From: Streptomyces sp. WAC 01529
GTDB lineage: Bacteria > Actinomycetota > Actinomycetes > Streptomycetales > Streptomycetaceae
Assembly (NCBI RefSeq): GCF_003945545.1
Contig: NZ_CP029617.1
Span: 496,001 to 560,000, forward strand
Reading direction: 5' to 3'
Length of the DNA stretch: 64,000 bases
The notes beneath the pieces were generated by a model. It was not told the DNA's origin. It saw only the letters and a program-made list of their open reading frames with translations, and did not search any database. The position numbers and the translations under genes were made by a program. Positions within the stretch are counted from its first letter, which is position 1. Each line of letters opens with the position of its first letter. This document shows positions 26,397 to 34,453 of this stretch, piece by piece.

Positions 26397-26954
26397 TCAG
26401 GCCTGGGGGCCGAGCCGGTGGAGGGTGGCGATCACGTCGTCGAGCCAGGCGAGCGTCATGCGTTCGTACGCGATGCCGCCGCGCAGCACGACGTGCTGGA
26501 GCTCCTGTCCGGCGTCGTGCGCCGCGGGAGCCTCGGGGCCTGTGAAGTCGCGCCGCTCCCCCGCGAGGTAGCGCGCGAGCCGGTCGGCGTGCGCCTGTCG
26601 GTGCCGCTCGACCTCACGGATCAGCGCGATCGGGTCGTCGAAGGCGGCGCCGCGGATCTTCACGGCAAGCTCGTGGCGGACGCTCTCGGGTGCGATGGGC
26701 TCGTGCAGCCACTGGGTCAGGACGGAGCGCCCCAGAGCGGTGACGGAGTACTCCTTCTTGTCCGGTCGCGTCTGCTGCGCCACCTCGCGGGCGTCGATCC
26801 AGCTCTCGCCCTCCATGCGTTTGAGGACGCGGTAGATCTGCTGATGGGTGGCGGTCCAGAAATATCCGATGGACCGCTCGAACCGCCGGGCCAGCTCATA
26901 GCCGGAGCCCGGCTGCTCCAGCAGCGAGACGAGGATCGCGTGCTCTAGCGCCAT
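26397..26954 (-). CDS. PadR-family transcriptional regulator
   Basis: A 185-residue protein whose N-terminal winged helix (MALEHAILVSLLEQPGSGYELARRFER, then IYRVLKRMEGESWI and YSVTALGRSVL) is typical of PadR. The C-terminal helical part fits the Vir_act_alpha_C dimerisation domain. A perfect inverted repeat lies just upstream of the start, so it most likely represses itself and the downstream acyl-CoA dehydrogenase gene. Confidence 0.93.
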   Translation of the reverse strand: MALEHAILVSLLEQPGSGYELARRFERSIGYFWTATHQQIYRVLKRMEGESWIDAREVAQQTRPDKKEYSVTALGRSVLTQWLHEPIAPESVRHELAVKIRGAAFDDPIALIREVERHRQAHADRLARYLAGERRDFTGPEAPAAHDAGQELQHVVLRGGIAYERMTLAWLDDVIATLHRLGPQA

Positions 26955-26966
26955 ACGGCGATCCTT

Positions 26967-26986
26967 CTATGCAACTCGTTGCATAG
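26967..26986. promoter_or_regulatory. PadR operator (9-bp inverted repeat)
   Basis: CTATGCAAC and GTTGCATAG are perfect arms around a TC spacer, 12 bases upstream of the PadR start codon. ATGCAAC-type dyads are the usual PadR-family operator shape. Confidence 0.85.
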
Positions 26987-27028
26987 ACAAGAGGCGCCGG
27001 TCCGGTGAGACGCGGCTCACCCGGGGCG

Positions 27029-27451
27029 TCAGCCCAGGAAGCTCAGGCGGACCTGGCGGTCGGGGTTGTCCACGTTCGTGTCGACCAGGCACACCGACTG
27101 CCAGGTGCCCAGCTCCAGCTTCCCGCCCACGACCGGCAGCGTGGCGTGCGGCGGGACCAGGGCGGGCAGGACGTGGTCGCGGCCGTGACCGGGGCTGCCG
27201 TGGCGGTGCTGCCAGCGGTCGTCGGCGGGGAGCAGGGTGTGCAGCACGGCGAGCAGGTCGTCGTCGCTGCCGGCGCCCGTCTCCAGGACCGCGATGCCCG
27301 CCGTGGCGTGCGGGACGAAGACGTTGAGGAGGCCGTCACGGCCGGCCGCCGCCTCGCGCAGGAAGGCCTCGCACTCGCGGGTGAGGTCGTGGACGGTCTC
27401 GGTGGAGCCGGTGGCGACCCGCAGGACTCGGGTGGTGAACGCGTCGGACAT
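27029..27451 (-). CDS. YjbQ/UPF0047 family protein
   Basis: A 140-residue protein with the family signatures NVFVPHATAGIAVLE, DRWQHRHG (usually H-x-H metal ligands) and LELGTWQSVCLVDTN. Members are trimeric; some show weak thiamine-phosphate synthase activity but the true role is unclear. The ATG at 27451 has a GGAGGAT site and is preferred over an ATG six codons earlier. It appears monocistronic. Confidence 0.92.
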   Translation of the reverse strand: MSDAFTTRVLRVATGSTETVHDLTRECEAFLREAAAGRDGLLNVFVPHATAGIAVLETGAGSDDDLLAVLHTLLPADDRWQHRHGSPGHGRDHVLPALVPPHATLPVVGGKLELGTWQSVCLVDTNVDNPDRQVRLSFLG

Positions 27452-27510
27452 GCGTCCATCCTCCCCCATCCACCGGGAAGATCCCCGACCCCGACACAGT
27501 TGGTAGAAAC

Positions 27511-28686
27511 GTGAACGACATCGGGGTACGGGAAGCGGCCGCCACAGCGGCGGTACAGGACGTGGACGCAGCGGACGTGGTCGTCGGCGCCGACGTGGAC
27601 GTGGTCGTCATCGGCGCGGGTCAGGCGGGCCTGTCCAGCGCCTACCACCTGCGTCGGGCCGGCTTCGAGCCGGACCGGGACTTCGTGGTCCTCGACCACG
27701 CGCCGCGGCCCGGCGGCGCCTGGCAGTTCCGGTGGCCTTCACTGACGTACGGCAAGGTGCACGGCATGCACGCGCTCCCCGGCATGGAGCTGACGGGCGC
27801 CGACCCCGGGCGTCCGTCGTCGGAGGTCATCGGGGAGTACTTCACCGCGTACGAGGACCGGTTCGGCCTGCGGGTGCGGCGCCCCGTCGACGTGCACAAG
27901 GTGCGTGAGGCCGAAGGCGGGCGGCTGCTCGTGGAGACCTCGGCGGGCACCTGGTCGACGCGTGCGGTGATCAACGCGACGGGCACCTGGGACCGGCCGT
28001 TCTGGCCCCGCTATCCGGGCCAGGAGACGTTCCTCGGACGGCAGTTGCACACGGCGCTCTATCCGGGACCCGAGGCTTTCGCGGGGCAGCGGGTGATCGT
28101 CGTGGGCGGTGGCGCGTCAGGCACGCAGCACCTGATGGAGATCGCCCCGTACGCGGCGGAGACCACCTGGGTCACCCGCCGCCCGCCGGTGTTCCGCGAG
28201 GGCCCTTTCGACGAGGACTGGGGGCGCTCGGCCGTCGCGATGGTCGAGGAACGCGTACGGCAGGGGCTGCCGCCGCGCAGTGTGGTGTCGGTGACCGGGC
28301 TGCCCGTGAACGACGCGATCCGCCGGGCGCGGGCCGACGGGGTCCTCGACCGGCTCCCGATGTTCGACAGGATCACGCCGACCGGCGCCGCGTGGGACGA
28401 CGGGCGCCGCGTCGACGCGGACACGATCCTCTGGGCGACGGGCTTCCGCGCCGCCATCGACCACCTCGCGCCGCTGCGGCTGCGCGAGCCGGGCGGCGGC
28501 ATCCGCGTGGAAGGCACGAGGGCCGCCGCCGACTCCCGCGTCCACCTGATGGGGTACGGGCCTTCGGCCAGCACCATCGGCGCCAATCGCGCGGGGCGCG
28601 CGGCCGTGCGGGAGATCCGGCGGAGCATCGCGGGTCAGATCGGTGAGCAGTCGGACTTGTCGGTCCAGCCCGCCACGCACTTGTAG
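27511..28686 (+). CDS. Flavoprotein monooxygenase / FAD-dependent NAD(P) oxidoreductase
   Basis: The 391-residue product has two dinucleotide-binding motifs, VVVIGAGQAGLSSAYHL near residue 30 and VIVVGGGASGTQHL near 195, plus the ATG motif DTILWATGFRAA near 305. This is the layout of flavin-containing monooxygenases and related oxidoreductases; the FMO fingerprint itself is not clearly present. It starts with GTG and its last 52 bases overlap the 3' end of the convergent PHA depolymerase gene. Substrate unknown. Confidence 0.88.
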   Translation: MNDIGVREAAATAAVQDVDAADVVVGADVDVVVIGAGQAGLSSAYHLRRAGFEPDRDFVVLDHAPRPGGAWQFRWPSLTYGKVHGMHALPGMELTGADPGRPSSEVIGEYFTAYEDRFGLRVRRPVDVHKVREAEGGRLLVETSAGTWSTRAVINATGTWDRPFWPRYPGQETFLGRQLHTALYPGPEAFAGQRVIVVGGGASGTQHLMEIAPYAAETTWVTRRPPVFREGPFDEDWGRSAVAMVEERVRQGLPPRSVVSVTGLPVNDAIRRARADGVLDRLPMFDRITPTGAAWDDGRRVDADTILWATGFRAAIDHLAPLRLREPGGGIRVEGTRAAADSRVHLMGYGPSASTIGANRAGRAAVREIRRSIAGQIGEQSDLSVQPATHL

Positions 28687-29864
28687 AGGGTCAAGGGGGT
28701 GTTGTAGCCACGGGCCGCGCCGAGCCTGTTGTACTCGTCCACGGTGATGCGCTGCGCCACGTAGTGGTCGGTCGCGGTGCCCTCGGCCGTCTCGGAGTAA
28801 GGGGGTTGGGTGCCGGTCGGCGTGGGCGTGGGCGTGCTCGTGCCGGTCGGGGACGGGGTCGGTGTGGGCGAGGCGCTGTCGTCGATGTCCCAGAAGCGGA
28901 CGAGGTGGTACGCGGAGCAGGTGTTCACGTCCAGGACATAGGAGGCGGCGGTCCCGCACTGGGCCGGCCCGGTGCCCGGGTCGACGGGGTGTCCGTGCCC
29001 CATGCCGGTGATCTCGTAGGTCTCCACCGTGTCGCCGTACACCCGGTGCGGATAGCCGGCGACCGTGTCCGTGGTGTCCGGCACTTGATCGGTGCCGTTC
29101 GCGTTGGTGAACTGCTCCATCAGTTCGGTGGCGTTCATGGGTTTCACGGTCGTGTCCGTGGTGCCCTGCCAGATCGAGACCTTCGGGCGCGGCCCGGAGT
29201 ACGAGTGGGCCGCCCTGACCTTGTCTCCCCACTCCTTGGCGCTCTTGTTGACGCCAGGGCTCATACAGGTGAAGGCGGTGGAGACCGAGTTGGCGCAGCC
29301 GTGGGGCAGACCGGCGATTATCCCCCCGCCGGAGAAGACGTCGGGGTAGGCCGCCAGCATGGCGGAGACCATGCCCCCGCCCGCCGAGAGGCCGCTGGCG
29401 TAGGCGCTCTTCGCGCCGTTGTCCTTCTTCGCGCGGTCGACCATCTGCTTGATCGACAGCGCCTCTCCGGAGTCCCGCCGGGTGTCACCTGGCTCGAACC
29501 AGTTGAAGCAGGAGTTCGAGTTGTTCACTGACTGCTGCTGCGGCAGGACCAGTGCGAACTTGTACGTGTCGGCCAGGCCCAGCCAGCCGGTGTGGGCCCC
29601 GTAGGACGCGGCGTTCTGGGTGCAGCCGTGGAGGGCGACGACGACAGGACGTCCGTCGGGCAGCCCCGGGGGGACGTAACGGAACATGCGGAGGTTGCCG
29701 GGGTTGGATCCGAACCCCGTCACTTCTTGTGGGGTGGCCGCCGCGCGAGCCGGGCCGGACGACGACACGACGGAGAGTACGGCGAGGAGCAGGACGGCCA
29801 GTGCCGCGGCGATCGCGGCCGCTGGTCCGCGGCCGGCCGCGGGCAGGGTACGGAGATGTGGCAT
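28635..29864 (-). CDS. Secreted polyhydroxyalkanoate depolymerase, type 1 catalytic domain
   Basis: The 409-residue esterase has a signal peptide (to about residue 43, ending PARAAA). The catalytic domain shows the oxyanion motif ALHGCTQNAASYG, the lipase box ASGLSAGGGMVSA, Asp in GTTDTTVKP and His in GMGHGHPV, as in short-chain PHA depolymerases. A Pro/Thr-rich linker near residues 338-360 leads to a short C-terminal segment containing TLYKCVAGWTDKSDCSPI, which may bind polymer. Neighbours for 3-hydroxybutyrate uptake and catabolism support a PHB role. It lies downstream of the PucR-type regulator. Confidence 0.88.
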   Translation of the reverse strand: MPHLRTLPAAGRGPAAAIAAALAVLLLAVLSVVSSSGPARAAATPQEVTGFGSNPGNLRMFRYVPPGLPDGRPVVVALHGCTQNAASYGAHTGWLGLADTYKFALVLPQQQSVNNSNSCFNWFEPGDTRRDSGEALSIKQMVDRAKKDNGAKSAYASGLSAGGGMVSAMLAAYPDVFSGGGIIAGLPHGCANSVSTAFTCMSPGVNKSAKEWGDKVRAAHSYSGPRPKVSIWQGTTDTTVKPMNATELMEQFTNANGTDQVPDTTDTVAGYPHRVYGDTVETYEITGMGHGHPVDPGTGPAQCGTAASYVLDVNTCSAYHLVRFWDIDDSASPTPTPSPTGTSTPTPTPTGTQPPYSETAEGTATDHYVAQRITVDEYNRLGAARGYNTPLTLYKCVAGWTDKSDCSPI

Positions 29865-30040
29865 GGGGAGAGACCTCCACGTTCGGCTCTGTGCTGACGG
29901 CCCTCACGGGGTTGTGTGGAGGTTAGGGGCGCCGGTGACGTCCGCGCCTTGGCTGGGACCGCCACAATGTCGATCACCGCGGTGGTGCCGAACCCCATGG
30001 CCTGTTCCCGGCGGATACTGGCGGGATCGGCGGGGTGGCG

Positions 30041-31966
30041 TCAGTGGCTGCCCAGTCGGTGCAGTTTCAGGGCCAGTTGGAGTTCCAGGGCCCTGGTGGG
30101 GCTGTTCCAGTCGGCGCCGAGGAGTTGGGCGACCCGGTCCAGTCGCTGCACGACGGTGTTGACGTGCACGTGGAGGGCGTCCTTGGCCTTGGACAGGCTC
30201 GCGCCATGGGTGTAGTAGGCGTCGAGCGTCTGGACGAGTTCGGTGCCGCGCTGCTGGTCGTAGGCGAGGACGGGGCCCAGGTAGCGCTGCACGAAGCCGT
30301 CGAGGTCGGATCGGTCGCCGAGCAGGACGCCGAGGAACCCCAGTCCGGCGATGTCGCTGCCGTCGCCGGTGCGGCCCAGGGCGTGCAGGGCGTGGAGGCA
30401 GCGGCCGGCTTCCGTGTACGTGCCCGGGAGCTGTTCGGGGCCGGTGGCCGGTCCTGCGGAGCCCACGGTGACGGGCGTGCCGGCGGCCTTGCCGAGGTCC
30501 CTGGCCAGTTCGGCGGCGAGTGCGCCGGGATCCGACGAGGGTACGAGCAGCACGATGTGGCCGTCGTGGATGCCCGCGAGCCCGCCCAGCGAGCGGGCGT
30601 GGCGCACGGCCTCCGCGAACAGGTGCGAACGCGGCTCGTTGTCGGTGTCCAGGGTGAGTACGGCGTGGGGCCGGGAGAGGTTGATGCCGAGCTTGCGGGC
30701 GCGGAGGGTCATGCTGCCGCCGTCGTGGCGTCCGCCGGTCTTGTGGGAGGTGAGCAGGTCGTCGAGGAGTTCGCCGCGGACGCGGTCCTCGGCCTCGGCG
30801 ACAGTGCGGCGCAGCAGCAGCAGGAGGGCGGCGACCAGGGCGGCGCGCTCGAACAGGCGGCGGTCGGGGTCGGCCAGGTCCGCGCGTGAGGTCAGGACGA
30901 TGCTGCCGAGCAGTTCGGAGCCGGCCAGTACGGCGCACACCCAGGTGCCGTCCACCGGTACGGCACGGCCGCCGGTGCGGGAGGCCGTGATGCCCTGCGG
31001 CGAAGGGGTGAGAGGGGCGGTACCGGCGCGGGCCATCTCCGTGCCGTCGGGGTCGTGGAGGGCGATGCCGCCGCCGAGCAGCGCGGCGATCTCGCGGACC
31101 AGGTCGTCGACGGTCGCGCCGCGCAGGACCAGGTCGGTGAGGCGGTCGTGGGCGTCGGCGGCGCGGCGCAGCGCCGTGCTGTGGGCCCGGGCTGTCTCGT
31201 TGGCCGTGTTGAGTTCGACGAGCGCGGAGCGGGTCTCCTCCAGCATGCGTGCGCTGTCGATGGCGACGGCGGCGTGGTCGGCGAGCGAGGTGAGCAGCGC
31301 GATGGCTTCGGGCGGGAAGTCGCGCGTGGTGCGGTCGGCGGCGAAGAGCACGCCGATGACCCGCTTCCCGACGCGCAGCGGCACGCCGAGGATGCCGCGC
31401 AGCCCCTCCTCCAGCACCGCTTCGTCGATGGCCCGGGTGTGCTTGAAGCGCGGGTCGGTCTGGTAGTCGGCGCTGGTGTAGGGGCGGGCGGTCTGGGCGA
31501 CGAGGCCGCCCAGACCCTCGCCCATGCCGAGACGCAGTTGCTGGAAGCGGGCGGAGACCGATCCGTCGGTGACGCGCATATAAGTGTCTTTGGCGACGGG
31601 GTCGTTCAGCGTGAGGTAGGCGGCGTCGGTGCCGACCAGGGTTCTGGCCCGGTGGACGATGGCGCGCAGGACCGCGTCCAGGTCGCGCAGAGCCGCGAGG
31701 TCGCTGGCGGTGTCGAAGAGGGCGGCCAGCTCGGCCTCGCGTCTGCGGTGCTGGTCGAGGGTGCGGCGGATCTCCAGCGCGATCCGTGTGGCGTCCTCCA
31801 CAAGAGCCCGCTCCTCGGGGGGAAGCTGTGCGGTGGAGGCGTCGCCCGAGGGGCGGGTGAACTGCTCGGGGGAGGCTCCGGACGCCAGCAGGGTCAGCAG
31901 CTGTCTGAGGGCCACCATCGCACTGTGTGCCGCGGCGCGGTACGTGCGGTCGTTCACGGTGGTCAT
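30041..31966 (-). CDS. GAF-PucR type transcriptional regulator
   Basis: A 641-residue regulator with a GAF sensor domain at about 85-235 (FDTASDLAALRDLDAVL, then ILGVPLRVGKRVIGVLFAADR) and a PucR-type C-terminal helix-turn-helix near 585-630 (YYTHGASLSKAKDALHVHVNTVVQRL). Such proteins often control catabolic operons in response to small aromatic or organic-acid ligands. An AAGGAG site sits 8 nt upstream of the start. Embedded between the MHS transporter and the PHA depolymerase genes, it is the likely regulator of the hydroxybutyrate locus. Confidence 0.9.
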   Translation of the reverse strand: MTTVNDRTYRAAAHSAMVALRQLLTLLASGASPEQFTRPSGDASTAQLPPEERALVEDATRIALEIRRTLDQHRRREAELAALFDTASDLAALRDLDAVLRAIVHRARTLVGTDAAYLTLNDPVAKDTYMRVTDGSVSARFQQLRLGMGEGLGGLVAQTARPYTSADYQTDPRFKHTRAIDEAVLEEGLRGILGVPLRVGKRVIGVLFAADRTTRDFPPEAIALLTSLADHAAVAIDSARMLEETRSALVELNTANETARAHSTALRRAADAHDRLTDLVLRGATVDDLVREIAALLGGGIALHDPDGTEMARAGTAPLTPSPQGITASRTGGRAVPVDGTWVCAVLAGSELLGSIVLTSRADLADPDRRLFERAALVAALLLLLRRTVAEAEDRVRGELLDDLLTSHKTGGRHDGGSMTLRARKLGINLSRPHAVLTLDTDNEPRSHLFAEAVRHARSLGGLAGIHDGHIVLLVPSSDPGALAAELARDLGKAAGTPVTVGSAGPATGPEQLPGTYTEAGRCLHALHALGRTGDGSDIAGLGFLGVLLGDRSDLDGFVQRYLGPVLAYDQQRGTELVQTLDAYYTHGASLSKAKDALHVHVNTVVQRLDRVAQLLGADWNSPTRALELQLALKLHRLGSH

Positions 31967-32006
31967 GATGGCACTCCTTGCGTCCGGATGCGCTGAACGC
32001 GTCGGT

Positions 32007-33434
32007 TCAGACCCTGTCGCTGCCGGCCGGCTCGGGCGTCTCCCGCCGCGGGCGGTCCGTGGGCTCGGCCGCCGTGGAGACGGTGAGGTCCCGGCCGCGT
32101 GTCTCCCTGGCGAGGGCGACGGTGACGGTGGTGACGACCGCAGCCAGAGAGAGGTAGAGGGCGACGGGGGTGGCGGAGTCGTACTCCTTGAGGAGTTCGA
32201 CCGCGATGATCGGTGCCAGGGCTCCGGCCACGATGGAAGCGAGCTGGGAGCCCATCGACGCGCCGGAGTAGCGGACCTTGGTGTCGAACATCTCGGAGAT
32301 GAAGGCGGCCTGTGGACCGTACATGGCTCCGTGCAGCAGCAGGCCTATGGTCACCGCGAAGGTGATGACGGCGAACGACTTGGAGTCGAGCAGGGCGAAG
32401 AACGCGAAGGCCCACAGGGCCATGCCGACCGAGCCGATCAGGGTGACCGGCCTGCGGCCGACGCGGTCGGAGAGCGCGCCCCACAGGGGGATGGTGATGA
32501 AGTGGACGGCCGAGGCGATCAGTACGGCGTTCAGCGCGGTGCTCTTGGGCAGGTCCAGGTGGTTGGTGACGTAGACCAGGAGGAAGGCGGTGAGGACGTA
32601 GTAGGAGATGTTCTCGCCGAAGCGGGTGCCGATCGCGGTCAGGACCTCCCGCCAGCTGCGGCGGAACACCTCGACCACCGGCGGCTTCTGCTTGATGCCG
32701 CGGGCGGCTTCGGCCTGGGTCTTGGCCTGGGCGGCGAGGAAGACGGGGGACTCCGAGACGGAGATGCGGATCCACAGGCCGAGGAGGACCAGGACGCCGG
32801 AGAGCAGGAACGGGATGCGCCAGCCCCAGGCGGTGAAGTCCTCCTCCGACTGGACGGCCGCGAGCAGGGCGAGGACGCCGGTGGCCAGGAGGTTGCCGCC
32901 CGGTGCTCCGGCCTGCGGCCAGGAGGCCCAGAAGCCGCGCTGTTTGTCCCCGCCGTGCTCGGAGACGATGAGCACCGCACCGCCCCATTCGCCGCCCAGC
33001 GCGAATCCCTGGACGAGGCGCAGCACGGTGAGCAGGATCGGGGCGCCGATGCCGATGCTGTCGTAGGTGGGCAGCAGGCCCATGGCGAAGGTGGCGCCGC
33101 CCATCATGAGCAGGCTGATGACGAGCAGCTTCTTGCGCCCGATCTTGTCGCCGAAGTGCCCGAAGACCACGCCGCCGATCGGCCTCGCGGCGAACCCGAT
33201 CGCGTAGGTGACGAAGGCGATCAGGGTGCCGACGAGCGGGTCGGCGGTGGGGAAGAAGAGTGTGTTGAAGACCAGCGCGGCGGCGGAGCCGTAGAGGAAG
33301 AAGTCGTACCACTCGATGGTGGTGCCGATCAGGCTCGCGCTGACGATGCGGGCGATGCCGGGAGAGCGGCCCGGCGTGGTGGGGTCAGTGGAGGCCGGGG
33401 GCTCGGTGGGGTCGATGGCCGGAGCGTCGGACAT
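32007..33434 (-). CDS. MHS-family MFS transporter, candidate 3-hydroxybutyrate/organic acid permease
   Basis: The 475-residue protein has about 12 membrane segments and family features SLIGTTIEWYDFFLYG, GHFGDKIGRKKLL, RLVQGFALGGEWGGAVLIVSEH and GALSDRVGRRPV, typical of metabolite:H+ symporters of the MHS family. Substrates of this family include shikimate, citrate, alpha-ketoglutarate and other organic acids. Position between the 3-hydroxybutyrate dehydrogenase and PucR regulator genes suggests uptake of 3-hydroxybutyrate. Confidence 0.9.
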   Translation of the reverse strand: MSDAPAIDPTEPPASTDPTTPGRSPGIARIVSASLIGTTIEWYDFFLYGSAAALVFNTLFFPTADPLVGTLIAFVTYAIGFAARPIGGVVFGHFGDKIGRKKLLVISLLMMGGATFAMGLLPTYDSIGIGAPILLTVLRLVQGFALGGEWGGAVLIVSEHGGDKQRGFWASWPQAGAPGGNLLATGVLALLAAVQSEEDFTAWGWRIPFLLSGVLVLLGLWIRISVSESPVFLAAQAKTQAEAARGIKQKPPVVEVFRRSWREVLTAIGTRFGENISYYVLTAFLLVYVTNHLDLPKSTALNAVLIASAVHFITIPLWGALSDRVGRRPVTLIGSVGMALWAFAFFALLDSKSFAVITFAVTIGLLLHGAMYGPQAAFISEMFDTKVRYSGASMGSQLASIVAGALAPIIAVELLKEYDSATPVALYLSLAAVVTTVTVALARETRGRDLTVSTAAEPTDRPRRETPEPAGSDRV

Positions 33435-33511
33435 GTGTCACCACTTTCGTGTGCGTCATGGGGCGAGGGCGTGGAGGGGGACGGGGACGGTAAGCGGGGT
33501 GGCGGGCGTGA

Positions 33512-34315
33512 TCAGCTCGCGCCCCAGCCGCCGTCCATGGGCAGCGAGGCTCCGGTGATGTAGCTGGTGTGCGGACCGCACAGCCACAGGGCTGCGGCGG
33601 CGACCTCCTCGGCCTCCAGGAGCCGTTTGACCGGGGCGCGGGTGAGCAGGACGTCGGAGAGGACATCGCCGGGGCTGATGCCATGGGCCGCGGCCTGGTC
33701 CTGGATCTGGCCCTCGACCAGCGGGGTGCGGACATAGCCGGGGTTCACGCAGTTGCTGGTCACACCGTGCGGGGCGCCCTCGACGGCGGTGACCTTGCTC
33801 AGGCCCTCCAAGGCGTGCTTGGCCGTGACGTAGGCGCTCTTGAACGCGCTGGCGCGCAGCCCGTGGACGCTGGAGATGTTGATCACCCGGCCCCATCCGC
33901 CTGCGTACATGTGCGGCAGTACGCGGCGTATCAGCAGGAACGGCGCCGTGACCATCACCTGCTGCATGAGCGCGAAGCGATCCGGCGGGAACTCGTGGAG
34001 GGCGGCGACGTGCTGGATTCCGGCGTTGTTCACGAGGATGTCGATGTCGGAGGGGAGTGTGTCGATGACGTCCTGGTCGGCCAGGTCGGCGGTGTGCGCC
34101 ACACCCCCGATGGCGTCGGCAACCGTCTTGGCCTTCTCGGCATCCAGGTCGACCACGTGGACCTCCGCACCGGCGGCGGCAAGGGCAGCGGCGCAGGCCA
34201 GGCCTATGCCGCTGCCGCCGCCGGTCACCAGTGCGGCACGGCCGGACAGGTTCACGCCACCCGTGGCCGAGACGGTCGACCCCAACTGTTTCGAGGATGC
34301 AAATTCCCTGGTCAT
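33512..34315 (-). CDS. bdhA: 3-hydroxybutyrate dehydrogenase (SDR)
   Basis: An SDR with TGGGSGIGLACAAALA, NNAGIQHVAALHEFP, NISSVHGLRASAFKSAYVTAKHALEG and a C-terminal SYITGASLPMDGGW. NNAGIQHV, SVHGL and YVTAK placed this way are characteristic of D-3-hydroxybutyrate dehydrogenase, which forms acetoacetate with NAD. The first 20 codons are unusually AT-rich (Glu-Phe-Ala-Ser-Ser-Lys) and no ribosome site sits close to this ATG; a GTG at 34255, just before NLSGRAALVTG, may be the true start. It is cotranscribed with the transporter gene 77 nt away. Confidence 0.88.
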   Translation of the reverse strand: MTREFASSKQLGSTVSATGGVNLSGRAALVTGGGSGIGLACAAALAAAGAEVHVVDLDAEKAKTVADAIGGVAHTADLADQDVIDTLPSDIDILVNNAGIQHVAALHEFPPDRFALMQQVMVTAPFLLIRRVLPHMYAGGWGRVINISSVHGLRASAFKSAYVTAKHALEGLSKVTAVEGAPHGVTSNCVNPGYVRTPLVEGQIQDQAAAHGISPGDVLSDVLLTRAPVKRLLEAEEVAAAALWLCGPHTSYITGASLPMDGGWGAS

Positions 34316-34453
34316 GGCCGGAACAGTAGAGTCACCTCGGCATCTCTCCTATGGGAGCGAGCACCATAATGACCCGCCAGAAGGTGGTCGTCTCCCCCAT
34401 GTCCGCGTCTGAAGTGGGTGTTTTGTCCCCACTGCTCGGCGGACCCTGGTGGC

